A stretch of 64,000 nt of DNA from JBBQVS01 sp964657325 (GTDB lineage Bacteria > Chloroflexota > Ktedonobacteria > Ktedonobacterales > Ktedonobacteraceae): assembly GCA_964657325.1 (NCBI GenBank), contig CAZZVE010000009.1, forward strand, positions 1 to 64,000, given 5' to 3'. Under the pieces are notes generated by a model. It saw only the letters and a list, made by a program, of their open reading frames with translations, did not search any database and was not told the origin of the DNA. A program made the position numbers and the translations under genes. Numbering within the stretch: the first letter of the stretch is position 1; the number at the start of each line of letters is the position of its first letter. This document shows positions 25,226 to 33,548 of this stretch, piece after piece.

Positions 25226-27423
25226 CATCGCTTATCGGCTCATCTCTACCACGACCAGATGCACGAGGCAAAGTGACTGGCGCGACTTCCTATCCAGCAG
25301 ACTTGGTACGTCCTGGTATGCTGCATATCCAGGTAGTCTTTGCACATCATCCACACGCTCGTATTCATTCCATTGATAGCGATGCCGCACTACATCATCC
25401 AGGAGTAGTTGCAGTCCTGACAGCAGCAGATGTACCCTACAATGCGTTTGGCCTGATTGATGCGGACCAACCTGTCCTGTGTTCAGATGTTGTGCGCTTT
25501 ACAGGCGATAAGGTTGCACTCGTTGTGGCTGAGACGAAAGAGGCAGCCATAGCAGGTGCGAAACTGGTAACAGTGGATTATGAAAATCTTCCTGCCGTAA
25601 CCGATGCACGCGCGGCACTCTCTCCCGATGCCCCGTTAGTTCATACACATTTGAAGAGCAACCAGTTATTACATGTACCTATACACAAGGGCGACGTTAC
25701 GCGTGCGTTTACTGAGGCCGACGTCGTACTCGATGAAGAGTTCACAACCTCTTGGCAAGAGCATGCCTTTCTACAACCAGAAGCGGGAATCGCGTATATA
25801 GATGAACAAAAACGCGTGATTCTCGAAACGGCGGGCCAATGGCTACATGAAGACCGTCGTCAAATTGCCCGGATGCTACGACTGCCAGAAGAGCAGGTTG
25901 TTGTTCGCTATGCTGCCATAGGGGGTGCTTTTGGCGGACGAGAAGACCTCTCCATGCAGCATGTCCTGGCATTGGCAGCATGGAAGTTGCAACGGCCTTG
26001 CGCGCTCGTATGGAGTCGTGAGGAGTCGATGATTGCTCACCACAAACGGCATCCAGCGAATATTCGTTGCCGTTGGAGTGCGCTGAAAGATGGTCGCATC
26101 ACAGGAATGCAGGCCGAGATAATACTCGACGGCGGAGCCTATGCCTCGACGAGCATAGAAGTCCTTAAAGCTGCCTCGCTCTTTACAAGTGGCTGTTACG
26201 AGATTCCGAATATTGCTATTGACGGGTACGTCGCGTATACAAACAATATTCCAGCGGGCGCGTTTCGTGGTTTCGGTGCACCACAAGCGCAATTTGCCAG
26301 CGAAGTGATGGTAACGCGTCTTGCGCAAGCAGTGGGCATGGACCCCGTAGAGATGCGACGACGCAATATCTATCGTGAAGGCAGCATCGAACCTACACAA
26401 CAAACACTGCCATCAGGAGTAAGTGCATTGCCTGTGCTAGAGCGTTGCGTCGAAGAGGCACAAAAGCGGATGAACCATACAACTCAGGAACAGTACCAGA
26501 CTGTAGCACCCCACCTACGTCGAGGCATAGGCATTACTTGTGGGATAAAGAATGTTGGCTACTCTTTTGGCTACCCGGAGCAGGCTACAGCAACGGTGGA
26601 ACTCTTTGGTAAGGCTGACCTGGAACGCGCTGTCGTGCGCGTAGGCGCGGCGGATGTGGGACAGGGAACGCATCTGATCCTGCGTCAGATTGCCGCTGAA
26701 ACGCTAAATCTAACTATTGATCAGGTGACGATGATCTGTAATGACAGTAGCGAAGCTCCGAACGCGGGTAGTGCCTCAGCTTCACGCATGACGCTAATGG
26801 GAGGCAGAGCAGTCCAGGAAGCAGCAGCAGAGGCGAAAGAGAAATGGGGTTTTACAGACGATCAGCATATCACAGTGACGAAACAGTATCGTCCACCTAC
26901 TACTACAGTGCTAGACTCTCGTACAGGTGCGGGTAGACCAAACTACTGCTACGGGTATGCGGCACAAGCGGTCGAGGTCGAAGTGAACACATTAACCGGA
27001 CAGGTCCAGGTAATAAAAATCATTAGCGTCCATGATGTAGGGCAGGCAATCAACCGTCAGCAGGTGGAGGGGCAAATCGAAGGTGCGTTAGCTCAAGCAC
27101 TTGGTTACGCACTACTAGAAAATTTTCAGGTGCGTGATGGACGCGTCTTGACACCTTACTTTAGCACATATCTGCTACCAACTATCCGAGATATGCCCAC
27201 AGAAATTGTTCCAGTGATATTAGAGTTAGCTGATCCCAATGGTCCGTTTGGTGCGCGTGGCATGGCTGAGATGCCATTGGTTCCTTTTGCAGGTGCTGTC
27301 GCCGCTGCGATACATGATGCAACAGGCGTATGGCTCACTCAACAGCCGATGACTCCAGAGCGAGTCCTAGCCGCTCTCACTGCACATTCCACTTCTATTT
27401 TGAAACTCGTAGAGGAAGGATAA
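25222..27423 (+). CDS. Xanthine dehydrogenase molybdenum-binding subunit
   Basis: A 733-residue molybdopterin-binding catalytic subunit. The N-terminal a/b hammerhead domain (RPDARGKVTGATSYPADL) is followed by the Mo-binding regions QPEAGIAYID, GGAFGGREDLSMQ, AGAFRGFGAPQ, GAADVGQGTHLIL and the ARGMAEMPLVPFAGAVAAAI end with the likely catalytic Glu. It oxidises hypoxanthine or xanthine to urate, which fits the uricase pathway upstream in the same operon. Selectivity cannot be proved from sequence; other aldehyde or nicotinate hydroxylases share the fold. No XdhC maturation gene is present in the window. Confidence 0.9.
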   Translation: MTSLIGSSLPRPDARGKVTGATSYPADLVRPGMLHIQVVFAHHPHARIHSIDSDAALHHPGVVAVLTAADVPYNAFGLIDADQPVLCSDVVRFTGDKVALVVAETKEAAIAGAKLVTVDYENLPAVTDARAALSPDAPLVHTHLKSNQLLHVPIHKGDVTRAFTEADVVLDEEFTTSWQEHAFLQPEAGIAYIDEQKRVILETAGQWLHEDRRQIARMLRLPEEQVVVRYAAIGGAFGGREDLSMQHVLALAAWKLQRPCALVWSREESMIAHHKRHPANIRCRWSALKDGRITGMQAEIILDGGAYASTSIEVLKAASLFTSGCYEIPNIAIDGYVAYTNNIPAGAFRGFGAPQAQFASEVMVTRLAQAVGMDPVEMRRRNIYREGSIEPTQQTLPSGVSALPVLERCVEEAQKRMNHTTQEQYQTVAPHLRRGIGITCGIKNVGYSFGYPEQATATVELFGKADLERAVVRVGAADVGQGTHLILRQIAAETLNLTIDQVTMICNDSSEAPNAGSASASRMTLMGGRAVQEAAAEAKEKWGFTDDQHITVTKQYRPPTTTVLDSRTGAGRPNYCYGYAAQAVEVEVNTLTGQVQVIKIISVHDVGQAINRQQVEGQIEGALAQALGYALLENFQVRDGRVLTPYFSTYLLPTIRDMPTEIVPVILELADPNGPFGARGMAEMPLVPFAGAVAAAIHDATGVWLTQQPMTPERVLAALTAHSTSILKLVEEG

Positions 27424-27429
27424 ATTTAT

Positions 27430-27849
27430 ATGAATATGTTACGCATTACCGTCAACGCTTTGGAATTTACAGCACGATTAGAAGAGGAAGATGCACCTCA
27501 AACATGTGCTGCATTCACAAAGCTCCTGCCATTTCGCAACAAAATCATTCATGCGCGATGGAGTGGAGAGGCTGCCTGGATTCCTCTTGGCGATTTTCAG
27601 GTAGGAGTGAACTATGAGAACCACACCAGTTACCCAAGTCCAGGTCAAATCTTGCTCTATCCGGGAGGATTCAGCGAGACAGAAATTCTTTTTCCCTACG
27701 GTGGAACACGTTTCGCTAGCAAGCTTGGACAGCTAGCAGGCAATCATTTCTTGACGATTGTGTCGGGCAATGAGCACTTGCGAGAACTAGGGCGCATGGT
27801 TCTTTGGGAGGGCGCGCAGGATATTTTGTTTGAAAAAGTCGAGATGTAA
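27430..27849 (+). CDS. DUF3830 cyclophilin-like protein
   Basis: A 139-residue DUF3830 protein. The family has a cyclophilin-like barrel and unknown function and is often found near nucleobase or ring-opening hydrolases. Seen here: FTARLEEEDAPQTCAAFTKL, an HARWSGEAAWIPL segment, NHTSYPSPGQILLYPGG and ETEILFPYGGTRFASK. It begins 6 nt after the xanthine dehydrogenase stop and is surely in its operon. The ATG at 27430 (MNMLRI) and 27436 are both possible starts. It could be a carrier or an isomerase-like helper in purine ring breakdown, but nothing proves it. Confidence 0.75.
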   Translation: MNMLRITVNALEFTARLEEEDAPQTCAAFTKLLPFRNKIIHARWSGEAAWIPLGDFQVGVNYENHTSYPSPGQILLYPGGFSETEILFPYGGTRFASKLGQLAGNHFLTIVSGNEHLRELGRMVLWEGAQDILFEKVEM

Positions 27850-27881
27850 AGTTGGGGGGCATGACAGGGGCAGGGGACTAA

Positions 27882-27969
27882 GGCACCCGCAAGGGGATGC
27901 CCCTCCCATACAACGATGGTACCTGGGAAGCGCGTTTGTGTATGGGAGGGGCATCCCCTTGCGGGTGCC
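27882..27969. repeat. Perfect 31-bp palindrome
   Basis: The arms at 27882-27912 and 27939-27969 (arm start GGCACCCGCAAGGGGATGCC) match without mismatch around a 26-nt loop. It lies between the DUF3830 gene and the amidohydrolase gene, both on the plus strand. It could act as an attenuating hairpin, or be a miniature mobile repeat. Confidence 0.85.
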
Positions 27970-28068
27970 CGGCCTCACCAGAAATATCTTTTTTGTGCTT
28001 ACGTTAACGCTTAAGGGCAAGTCCTGTCGTGTCCTCTTCCAAAGAGCTTAGAGTTTTAAGGAGACCAC

Positions 28069-29433
28069 ATGACATCGCTACTTATTCAACATGCAGAACT
28101 GCTTGTATCAATGGATGATGACGACCACAGTTGGCAAGATGGTGCTATCTATGTCGAGAACAATATAATTCGGCAGATTGGACTCACGGATCAACTTCCG
28201 CAGACCGCAGACCAGGTGATAGACGCGCGAAACATGCTCATTCTGCCGGGGCTGGTGAATACCCATCACCACTTTTATCAGACGTTGACTCGCAATCTTC
28301 CCGCGTCTCAGGATGCGAATTTGTTTCACTGGTTGCGCACTCACTATCCAATTTGGGCTGGTCTCACTCCTGAGGCAATATACATCAGTACGAAGATAGC
28401 TCTTGCCGAGTTGATGCTGTCTGGCTGTACAACCTCAAGCGATCATTGTTACATCTGGCCTCATGGTGCTCGTCTTGACGATCAGATTCAAGCAGCAACT
28501 GAGATGAACTTTCGTTTTCATGCCGCTCGCGGTTCTATGTCGGTTGGCGAAACGCAAGGGGGTCTGCCACCAGATTCAGTGGTAGAGGACGAAGACGCGA
28601 TACTCCGTGACTCACAGAGAGTAATCGAGCAGTATCATGATGCAAGTCGCTATGCCATGTTGCGCATAGTGCTTGCGCCTTGTTCGCCTTTTTCTGTCTC
28701 GCCGCAGTTGATGCGGCAAAGTGTGGAATTAGCGCGCGCCTGTGGTGTGCATTCACATACACATCTGGCTGAAACACTGGATGAGGCGGCATATTGCGCT
28801 GAGACCTTTGGTCGTTCACCTGTAGAACTAGCAGAAGACTTGGGATGGGTAGGGCCAGATGTGTGGCACGCACACATGGTGCATCCTGGGGCGGCAGAAA
28901 TAACTCGTTTAGGACAGACAAGTACAGGGATTGCTCATTGTCCTAGTTCAAATATGCGGCTCGCATCTGGTATCGCACCAGTTCGGCAGTTGCAGCAAGC
29001 AGGTGTACGCGTTGGGCTTGGCGTAGATGGTTCAGCCTCGAATGATGGTTCGCATATGCTAGCAGAAGTTCGTCAGGCTCTACTCTTACAGCGAGTAATG
29101 GGTAATCCAGCAGCGATGAGTAGCAAAGAGGCATTGAGACTGGCAACACGCGGTGGTGCGGCTGTGCTAGGGCGTGACGATATTGGCTACCTCGCCCCCG
29201 GCATGGCAGCTGATTTCATCGGCTACCGTCTGGATACCCTCGCCCTTGCAGGTGGTGCAATTCACGATCCATTAGCTTCGCTCGTGTTTTGTCATCCACC
29301 AGAGGTTGATCTGAACGTAATCAATGGAAAAGTATGTGTCCTGGACTCTGTACTACTGAATGTCGATCTACCTTCACTCATCAAACGGCATAATGCCATT
29401 GCATATGCACTGGTGCGTGGAGAGCTTGAGTAG
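28069..29433 (+). CDS. 8-oxoguanine deaminase-like amidohydrolase
   Basis: A 454-residue metal-dependent deaminase of the amidohydrolase superfamily (cog0402). The metal site NTHHHFYQTLTRNLPASQDA (His66/His68), GVHSHTHLAET, HAHMVHPG, GIAHCPSSNMRLASG and the GVDGSASNDG aspartate are all present. The HHHFYQTLTR..QDA.LF.WL pattern is that of 8-oxoguanine deaminases, which yield urate directly from 8-oxoguanine and so feed the uricase step. Related guanine, isocytosine or triazine deaminases share much of this, so the substrate is probable rather than certain. ATG at 28069 follows AAGGAGACC. Confidence 0.85.
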   Translation: MTSLLIQHAELLVSMDDDDHSWQDGAIYVENNIIRQIGLTDQLPQTADQVIDARNMLILPGLVNTHHHFYQTLTRNLPASQDANLFHWLRTHYPIWAGLTPEAIYISTKIALAELMLSGCTTSSDHCYIWPHGARLDDQIQAATEMNFRFHAARGSMSVGETQGGLPPDSVVEDEDAILRDSQRVIEQYHDASRYAMLRIVLAPCSPFSVSPQLMRQSVELARACGVHSHTHLAETLDEAAYCAETFGRSPVELAEDLGWVGPDVWHAHMVHPGAAEITRLGQTSTGIAHCPSSNMRLASGIAPVRQLQQAGVRVGLGVDGSASNDGSHMLAEVRQALLLQRVMGNPAAMSSKEALRLATRGGAAVLGRDDIGYLAPGMAADFIGYRLDTLALAGGAIHDPLASLVFCHPPEVDLNVINGKVCVLDSVLLNVDLPSLIKRHNAIAYALVRGELE

Positions 29434-29483
29434 AACACAGATATCCTGAAAATTTTTGACAATCAAATACGGCAATATAAAAC

Positions 29484-29612
29484 GGTAGGGGCAGCAATTC
29501 ATTGCGCCCAAAGATGGGCTAGGAGGGGCTCGCGTCGAGAAGGAGATTCTTCACTGACACGTTACCCCTCGACCACCCCCATCTTTGGGCGCAATGAATT
29601 GCTGCCCCTACC
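29484..29612. repeat. Perfect 35-bp palindrome with 59-nt loop
   Basis: The arms at 29484-29518 and 29578-29612 (arm start GGTAGGGGCAGCAATTCATT) are perfect reverse complements. The outer GTAGGGGC..GCAATT..ATTGCG part matches the palindrome at 10406-10474. It lies between the convergent amidohydrolase and gentisate dioxygenase genes. The size and structure fit a MITE- or REP-like repeat. Confidence 0.85.
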
Positions 29613-29670
29613 GCCACTCCCTGATCCAGTTTTCAAAGTTCATTAGGAACCGATATAACGGATGTACGAT

Positions 29671-30825
29671 TTACTGGTTCTTTTGTGAGGTGAAACTACT
29701 GGTGACGAGTTGATGACCGCCATTCTCTGAGTAGGCTTCCTCTCGATATTTATTCATTGCCAGTAGGAGAGGAATGTCATGCATGGAGAAGAGCAGTGCA
29801 CGCTGACTCCTTGAAGCGTTAATGTGTTCGTGCAAAGCCCAACTAGGAATCACAAACATATCTCCCTGCTCCCAGGCAAAGCGCACGCCATTGATAATCG
29901 TCTCTCCCTTGCCCTCGAACACATGATAGATGGTACTGCCTGTATGTCTATGCGCTTGTGTATGAACTCCTGGACGTAGCGTCTGAATCCAACACGAAAG
30001 CGATTGCATCACAGGTCCACCGGTGTGTGGATTGGTATACTCTAATGCAACATCGTCGAACGGACTGGCATCAACCTGAGCGAGATTGTTGAGTGCGCGT
30101 TCCGTTTCTTCCCACTTGTAGGTAAACATTGGTGGGTGGACGATTGATCGTTTCTCCCAAGCTGGTCGCATCTGCCCGACACCATATTTCAAGACGGTTC
30201 CATTAGGTACCTGGACAACTTCTTGCGCCTCACCGCTATATGGCTCAAAGAAGCTCGCATCCAGATAATTATTCAAGGGAATATCCAGCCCATCCATCCA
30301 AATCGCGGCTTCGTCTGATGCACTGCCGTGATCGTGCCAGAGCCAGGGCGGTGTTAACACGAGGTCTCCACGCTCCAGAAAGACTCTATCTCCCTCTACC
30401 GTACTCCAAGAGCCACTCCCGTTAATGATGAACCGTATCGCCTGAGAGGTGTGGCGATGCGCAGGCGCGATCTCTCGCCCATTTAGCCATTGTACAGCAG
30501 CCCATAGTGTTGGTGTCGCAAATGGCTGGCCTGCGAGTCCTGGATTGCTGAGTGCAGTAGCTCTACGGTCGCCGCCGCGCTCTATGGGAACTAATTTGCC
30601 AGAGCGTTCGGCGATATCATGCAGAGTCTGCCATTTCCACAGCCAAGGAATAGCCTTCGGCTTTGGCTGTAGTGGCATAATTGACTCTTCGATGCTCCAT
30701 AAAGGAGTAAGAAAGTTCGATTTCATGTCATCGTACAAAACACTGGTTGCTGCTTCTAACTCGTTATCGTTGGTAGAAGAGTTTCTACTTTCCTGAATGT
30801 TCTGTGTAGAGGGATTCTCAATCAT
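29671..30825 (-). CDS. Gentisate 1,2-dioxygenase-like bicupin
   Basis: A 384-residue bicupin ring-cleavage dioxygenase. The first cupin has APAHRHTSQAIRFIINGSGS (iron ligands His of HRH, near 122), the second THRHTG-like AHRHTGSTIYHVFEGKG. Such enzymes open gentisate (2,5-dihydroxybenzoate) to maleylpyruvate using Fe(II). The N-terminal 60 residues are polar and extended. The start overlaps the monooxygenase stop by 4 nt, so the two genes form one operon. Maleylpyruvate isomerase and fumarylpyruvate hydrolase genes are not in the window. A 1-hydroxy-2-naphthoate or salicylate 1,2-dioxygenase activity is possible since these share the family. Confidence 0.87.
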   Translation of the reverse strand: MIENPSTQNIQESRNSSTNDNELEAATSVLYDDMKSNFLTPLWSIEESIMPLQPKPKAIPWLWKWQTLHDIAERSGKLVPIERGGDRRATALSNPGLAGQPFATPTLWAAVQWLNGREIAPAHRHTSQAIRFIINGSGSWSTVEGDRVFLERGDLVLTPPWLWHDHGSASDEAAIWMDGLDIPLNNYLDASFFEPYSGEAQEVVQVPNGTVLKYGVGQMRPAWEKRSIVHPPMFTYKWEETERALNNLAQVDASPFDDVALEYTNPHTGGPVMQSLSCWIQTLRPGVHTQAHRHTGSTIYHVFEGKGETIINGVRFAWEQGDMFVIPSWALHEHINASRSQRALLFSMHDIPLLLAMNKYREEAYSENGGHQLVTSSFTSQKNQ

Positions 30826-31982
30826 GGCTGCTTTTGCCTTTCTCTGTTACTAACAGGACTTGCACAATATGCTTCATATTGGGTCATAAAACGCGGTGCT
30901 TTTTGCCGTAACGTTGCATCATCAATGCGTCCACTACGCGTCATGTAGCTATGCGCAAGTGGAAGTACATCAAGCTCCATTTTTTCATGAAAGGTTTCGT
31001 ACCATGTATAGCTTTGCTCGGCAATACCAAGCAGTTTTTCCATTCCTGGTCTGCGAGCCTGTTCAAATGCATGTAGTGCTGCTGCGAGAGAATTCGTTGT
31101 TCCAATGGCTTGAGAAAGAGCTATAGCGTCTTCTAGTGCCATACGTGTTCCTGAGCCAATAGAGAAATGCACAGTTCGCAGTGCGTCGCCAAGCAAGACG
31201 ACGTTGTGAGCACTCCAATGCTGGTTTGTCACCACCTTGAATGTGAGCCACGTGGGTTTATTCGGCAGTAGTGGATGTCCGCTTAGATCATCTCTAAAGA
31301 CCTGTTCACAATAGACGCGGCTCTCTGCATCAGACATAGCGTCAAATCCTGCCTGTGCCCATGTCTGAGCATCACACTCCACGATGAAGGTACTGGTAGT
31401 CTCGCTATAGGGATAGCAATGAGCAACAAAGGCACCACCTCGATAGGTGCGGAAGATGAGCGAAAGTGTCTCGAAGAGTTGATGCGTGCCATACCAGATA
31501 TAGCGATTCGAGAGTTGACGAATCGAGGGTTGAAAATCCTGCGCGTAGTGCTGTCTAACGATGCTATTTATTCCATCTGCCCCTACAAGCAAATCGCAGT
31601 CAGCAAACATGGAAAGATCGAGCAGTCGCGTCTCGAAACGTGTCTCAACTCCTTGACGACGGCAATGGTCCTGAAGAATACGTAACAATGTAAGCCGTGA
31701 AATCCCGGCGTAGGCACTGCCATCAATACGTACCCGCTCTCCTTTCTGCGCAAACGTCAAATCGTCCCACGTACGTAGCTGAGCCTCAATGTCGGCGTAG
31801 GATGAAGAATCGCTGTCTTTCAGGTATGAGAGCGCACGATCTGAGAAGACGACACCCCATCCATAGGTCGCACCAGAGGGATTTTGCTCAACGATGGTAA
31901 TTTGGTGCGTCGGGTTCTGCTTCTTCATCAGGAGTGCGAAATACAAACCTGCTGGTCCACCACCAAGAATGCCGATCTTCAT
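30822..31982 (-). CDS. Salicylyl-CoA 5-hydroxylase-like FAD monooxygenase
   Basis: A 386-residue group A flavoprotein monooxygenase. The dinucleotide motif GILGGGPAGLYFALLM starts at residue 4, the DG motif is DLLVGADGINSIVR near 135, and GD(A) is VVLLGDALRTVHFSIGSGT near 275. The YGWGVVFSDRALSYL segment is typical of the salicylyl-CoA 5-hydroxylase / aminobenzoyl-CoA oxygenase branch rather than salicylate 1-hydroxylase. Together with gentisate dioxygenase it suggests salicylate breakdown through gentisate. The CoA ligase and thioesterase needed are not nearby. ATG at 31982 has AAGGAGG upstream; the PadR gene is divergent. Confidence 0.86.
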   Translation of the reverse strand: MKIGILGGGPAGLYFALLMKKQNPTHQITIVEQNPSGATYGWGVVFSDRALSYLKDSDSSSYADIEAQLRTWDDLTFAQKGERVRIDGSAYAGISRLTLLRILQDHCRRQGVETRFETRLLDLSMFADCDLLVGADGINSIVRQHYAQDFQPSIRQLSNRYIWYGTHQLFETLSLIFRTYRGGAFVAHCYPYSETTSTFIVECDAQTWAQAGFDAMSDAESRVYCEQVFRDDLSGHPLLPNKPTWLTFKVVTNQHWSAHNVVLLGDALRTVHFSIGSGTRMALEDAIALSQAIGTTNSLAAALHAFEQARRPGMEKLLGIAEQSYTWYETFHEKMELDVLPLAHSYMTRSGRIDDATLRQKAPRFMTQYEAYCASPVSNRERQKQP

Positions 31983-32124
31983 AGACCCTCCTTACGTGTG
32001 GAATAAATACGACGGACTGTCCTCATATGAGGAGGAGTTCAAGAGCACTGATGAATCACAAAGAGGAGGCATTGGGATGGTCTCCTCGATAAGTACCAAT
32101 CTCAGCTTACGGATAACGCCTTAA

Positions 32125-32147
32125 AAATATATCTAGTAGATATATTT
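32125..32147. promoter_or_regulatory. Candidate PadR operator palindrome
   Basis: AAATATATCT-AGT-AGATATATTT: perfect 10-bp arms around 3 nt, in the 291-nt divergent region between the monooxygenase operon and padR. It lies 143 nt before the monooxygenase start and 127 nt before padR. Its position and symmetry suggest control of both promoters by the adjacent regulator. Confidence 0.55.
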
Positions 32148-32273
32148 ATGGTATAGTGTAACATCATGTTTGTCAAGAGTTTAAGTCGAGCAAATTCCTA
32201 TATGTCATCCTTGACAAAGAGGACACTCTACGCAAGAATGTATCAGTAACACTGATATCATGAGGAGAAACAC

Positions 32274-32891
32274 GTGTCCACACGGCATGTTATTTTGGCA
32301 TTACTTGAGATTGAGCCGATGAACGGGTATGACCTTGCACAAAATATTAAGCTCTCGGTAGACTCGCTCTGGGCAGCAACCTATGGTCAAATCTACCCAA
32401 TGCTGCACAAGCTTGAAGAGGAGGGATTGCTGACAAGTGAGAATCAGATACGGGGTCAACACATGCAGCGTGTGGTCTATACAATCACCTCTTCAGGACG
32501 GATGGAATTAGCACATTGGCTAGAGCAACCAGTGCAATACTTGCCTTTCCGCGATCCCTTTAAGCTCTGGGCGTCCTATATAGACACCATTCCACCGCAG
32601 GCTGTTTTTCGCAACATTGCAGAGCATATTCAAATGCACACGCAACGAGCCAAAACGCTTGAGTACATTGCTCGTAGTATCGAAAAGGGAATCCACCCGC
32701 TTACGAAAGTGAGGCAAGAGCACCTTCCAAAGGAAAAGGTAGAACGGCTTAAGCGGGCACGTTCACTTATTTATTATGAATTAGCAAGTCAGGCTCGTTT
32801 CGAGGTTGAGAGTGCCAAGCGTATTTGGGGGTTAGCGACAGAACTCTATCCTGATGACGTCCCCGAAGCATTAGAAAGTATCACACGATAA
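32274..32891 (+). CDS. PadR-family transcriptional regulator
   Basis: A 205-residue PadR regulator (Vir/AcrR-like, with long C-terminal helix region). The N-terminal winged HTH reads HVILALLEIEPMNGYDLAQN, LWAATYGQIYPMLHKLEEEG and RVVYTITSSGRMELAHWL, all typical. Residues 95-190 form the helical dimer domain. PadR proteins commonly respond to phenolic acids and repress divergent genes, which here encode aromatic-acid enzymes. The start is GTG at 32274 with TGAGGAGA upstream. The DinB-like gene follows after 25 nt and may be co-transcribed. Confidence 0.9.
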   Translation: MSTRHVILALLEIEPMNGYDLAQNIKLSVDSLWAATYGQIYPMLHKLEEEGLLTSENQIRGQHMQRVVYTITSSGRMELAHWLEQPVQYLPFRDPFKLWASYIDTIPPQAVFRNIAEHIQMHTQRAKTLEYIARSIEKGIHPLTKVRQEHLPKEKVERLKRARSLIYYELASQARFEVESAKRIWGLATELYPDDVPEALESITR

Positions 32892-32916
32892 ATGATGAGT
32901 AGAGAAGGAGTTCTAC

Positions 32917-33423
32917 ATGACAACAAGTAGAGAGATCCCGAATGTTCAAGCCATTCGTCAAAGCGTCACGTCCTCCTACAATGAGTTACACCAGCTACTA
33001 CAAGAGCACCTCGTGCGTTTACCAGCACGGAAGCTTTATGAAACCTCTATTGAGGGTGAATGGACACTCATGGAAAGTCTTGCTCACATTATCGAATTTA
33101 TGCCCTATTGGGGTGACGAAATTGTGAAATTGGTTGCGAAACCAGGACAAAATTTCGGACGCACTCATAAAGACGCAGCCCGTAACCAAGCGATTGAGAA
33201 CCATAAGCAAGATACGTTAGACGAGACAAAACACGCGCTAGAGCGAAGCTATCGCTCTTTGGATAAGGCACTGAGCACACTGAAAGACAGCGACCTGGAA
33301 TTACAGGGCCATCACTCGAAATTTGGAGATCAGACGCTGGCATGGTTCATCAAAGACTTTGTAACAGATCATCTCACAAATCACCTGGCACAAATGAATA
33401 GATGCTTAGCAGCTTTGGAGTAG
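32917..33423 (+). CDS. DinB-like four-helix metalloprotein
   Basis: A 168-residue member of the DinB/YfiT superfamily. The four-helix pattern and likely metal ligands are seen in EWTLMESLAHIIEFMPYW (His near 56) and the C-terminal DFVTDHLTNHLAQM (two His near 152 and 156). Members act as thiol-dependent transferases or hydrolases, including mycothiol- or bacillithiol-dependent maleylpyruvate isomerases. That is notable beside gentisate dioxygenase, but the sequence does not prove it. ATG at 32917 has AGAAGGAG upstream. The gene ends at a strong hairpin. Confidence 0.75.
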   Translation: MTTSREIPNVQAIRQSVTSSYNELHQLLQEHLVRLPARKLYETSIEGEWTLMESLAHIIEFMPYWGDEIVKLVAKPGQNFGRTHKDAARNQAIENHKQDTLDETKHALERSYRSLDKALSTLKDSDLELQGHHSKFGDQTLAWFIKDFVTDHLTNHLAQMNRCLAALE

Positions 33424-33433
33424 TCTCGTTTTT

Positions 33434-33497
33434 AAACGAGTAGTATCAAAAGAGTGGCATGACAGTCTTTTGACTGTCATGCCACTCCTACTCGTTT
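33434..33497. terminator. Two-part hairpin between convergent genes
   Basis: The inner stem is 16 bp (33452-33467 with 33472-33487) with a TTTT loop; the outer arms AAACGAGTAG (33434-33443) and CTACTCGTTT (33488-33497) pair across an 8-nt one-sided bulge. The left outer arm could instead pair with CTCGTTT at 33425-33431. It lies between the DinB gene (plus) and pckG (minus) and would end both. Confidence 0.7.
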
Positions 33498-33548
33498 CAA
33501 CACTTTTCTACATCCAAGTACACTGAAAGAAGGATACTCTTAAAGACC

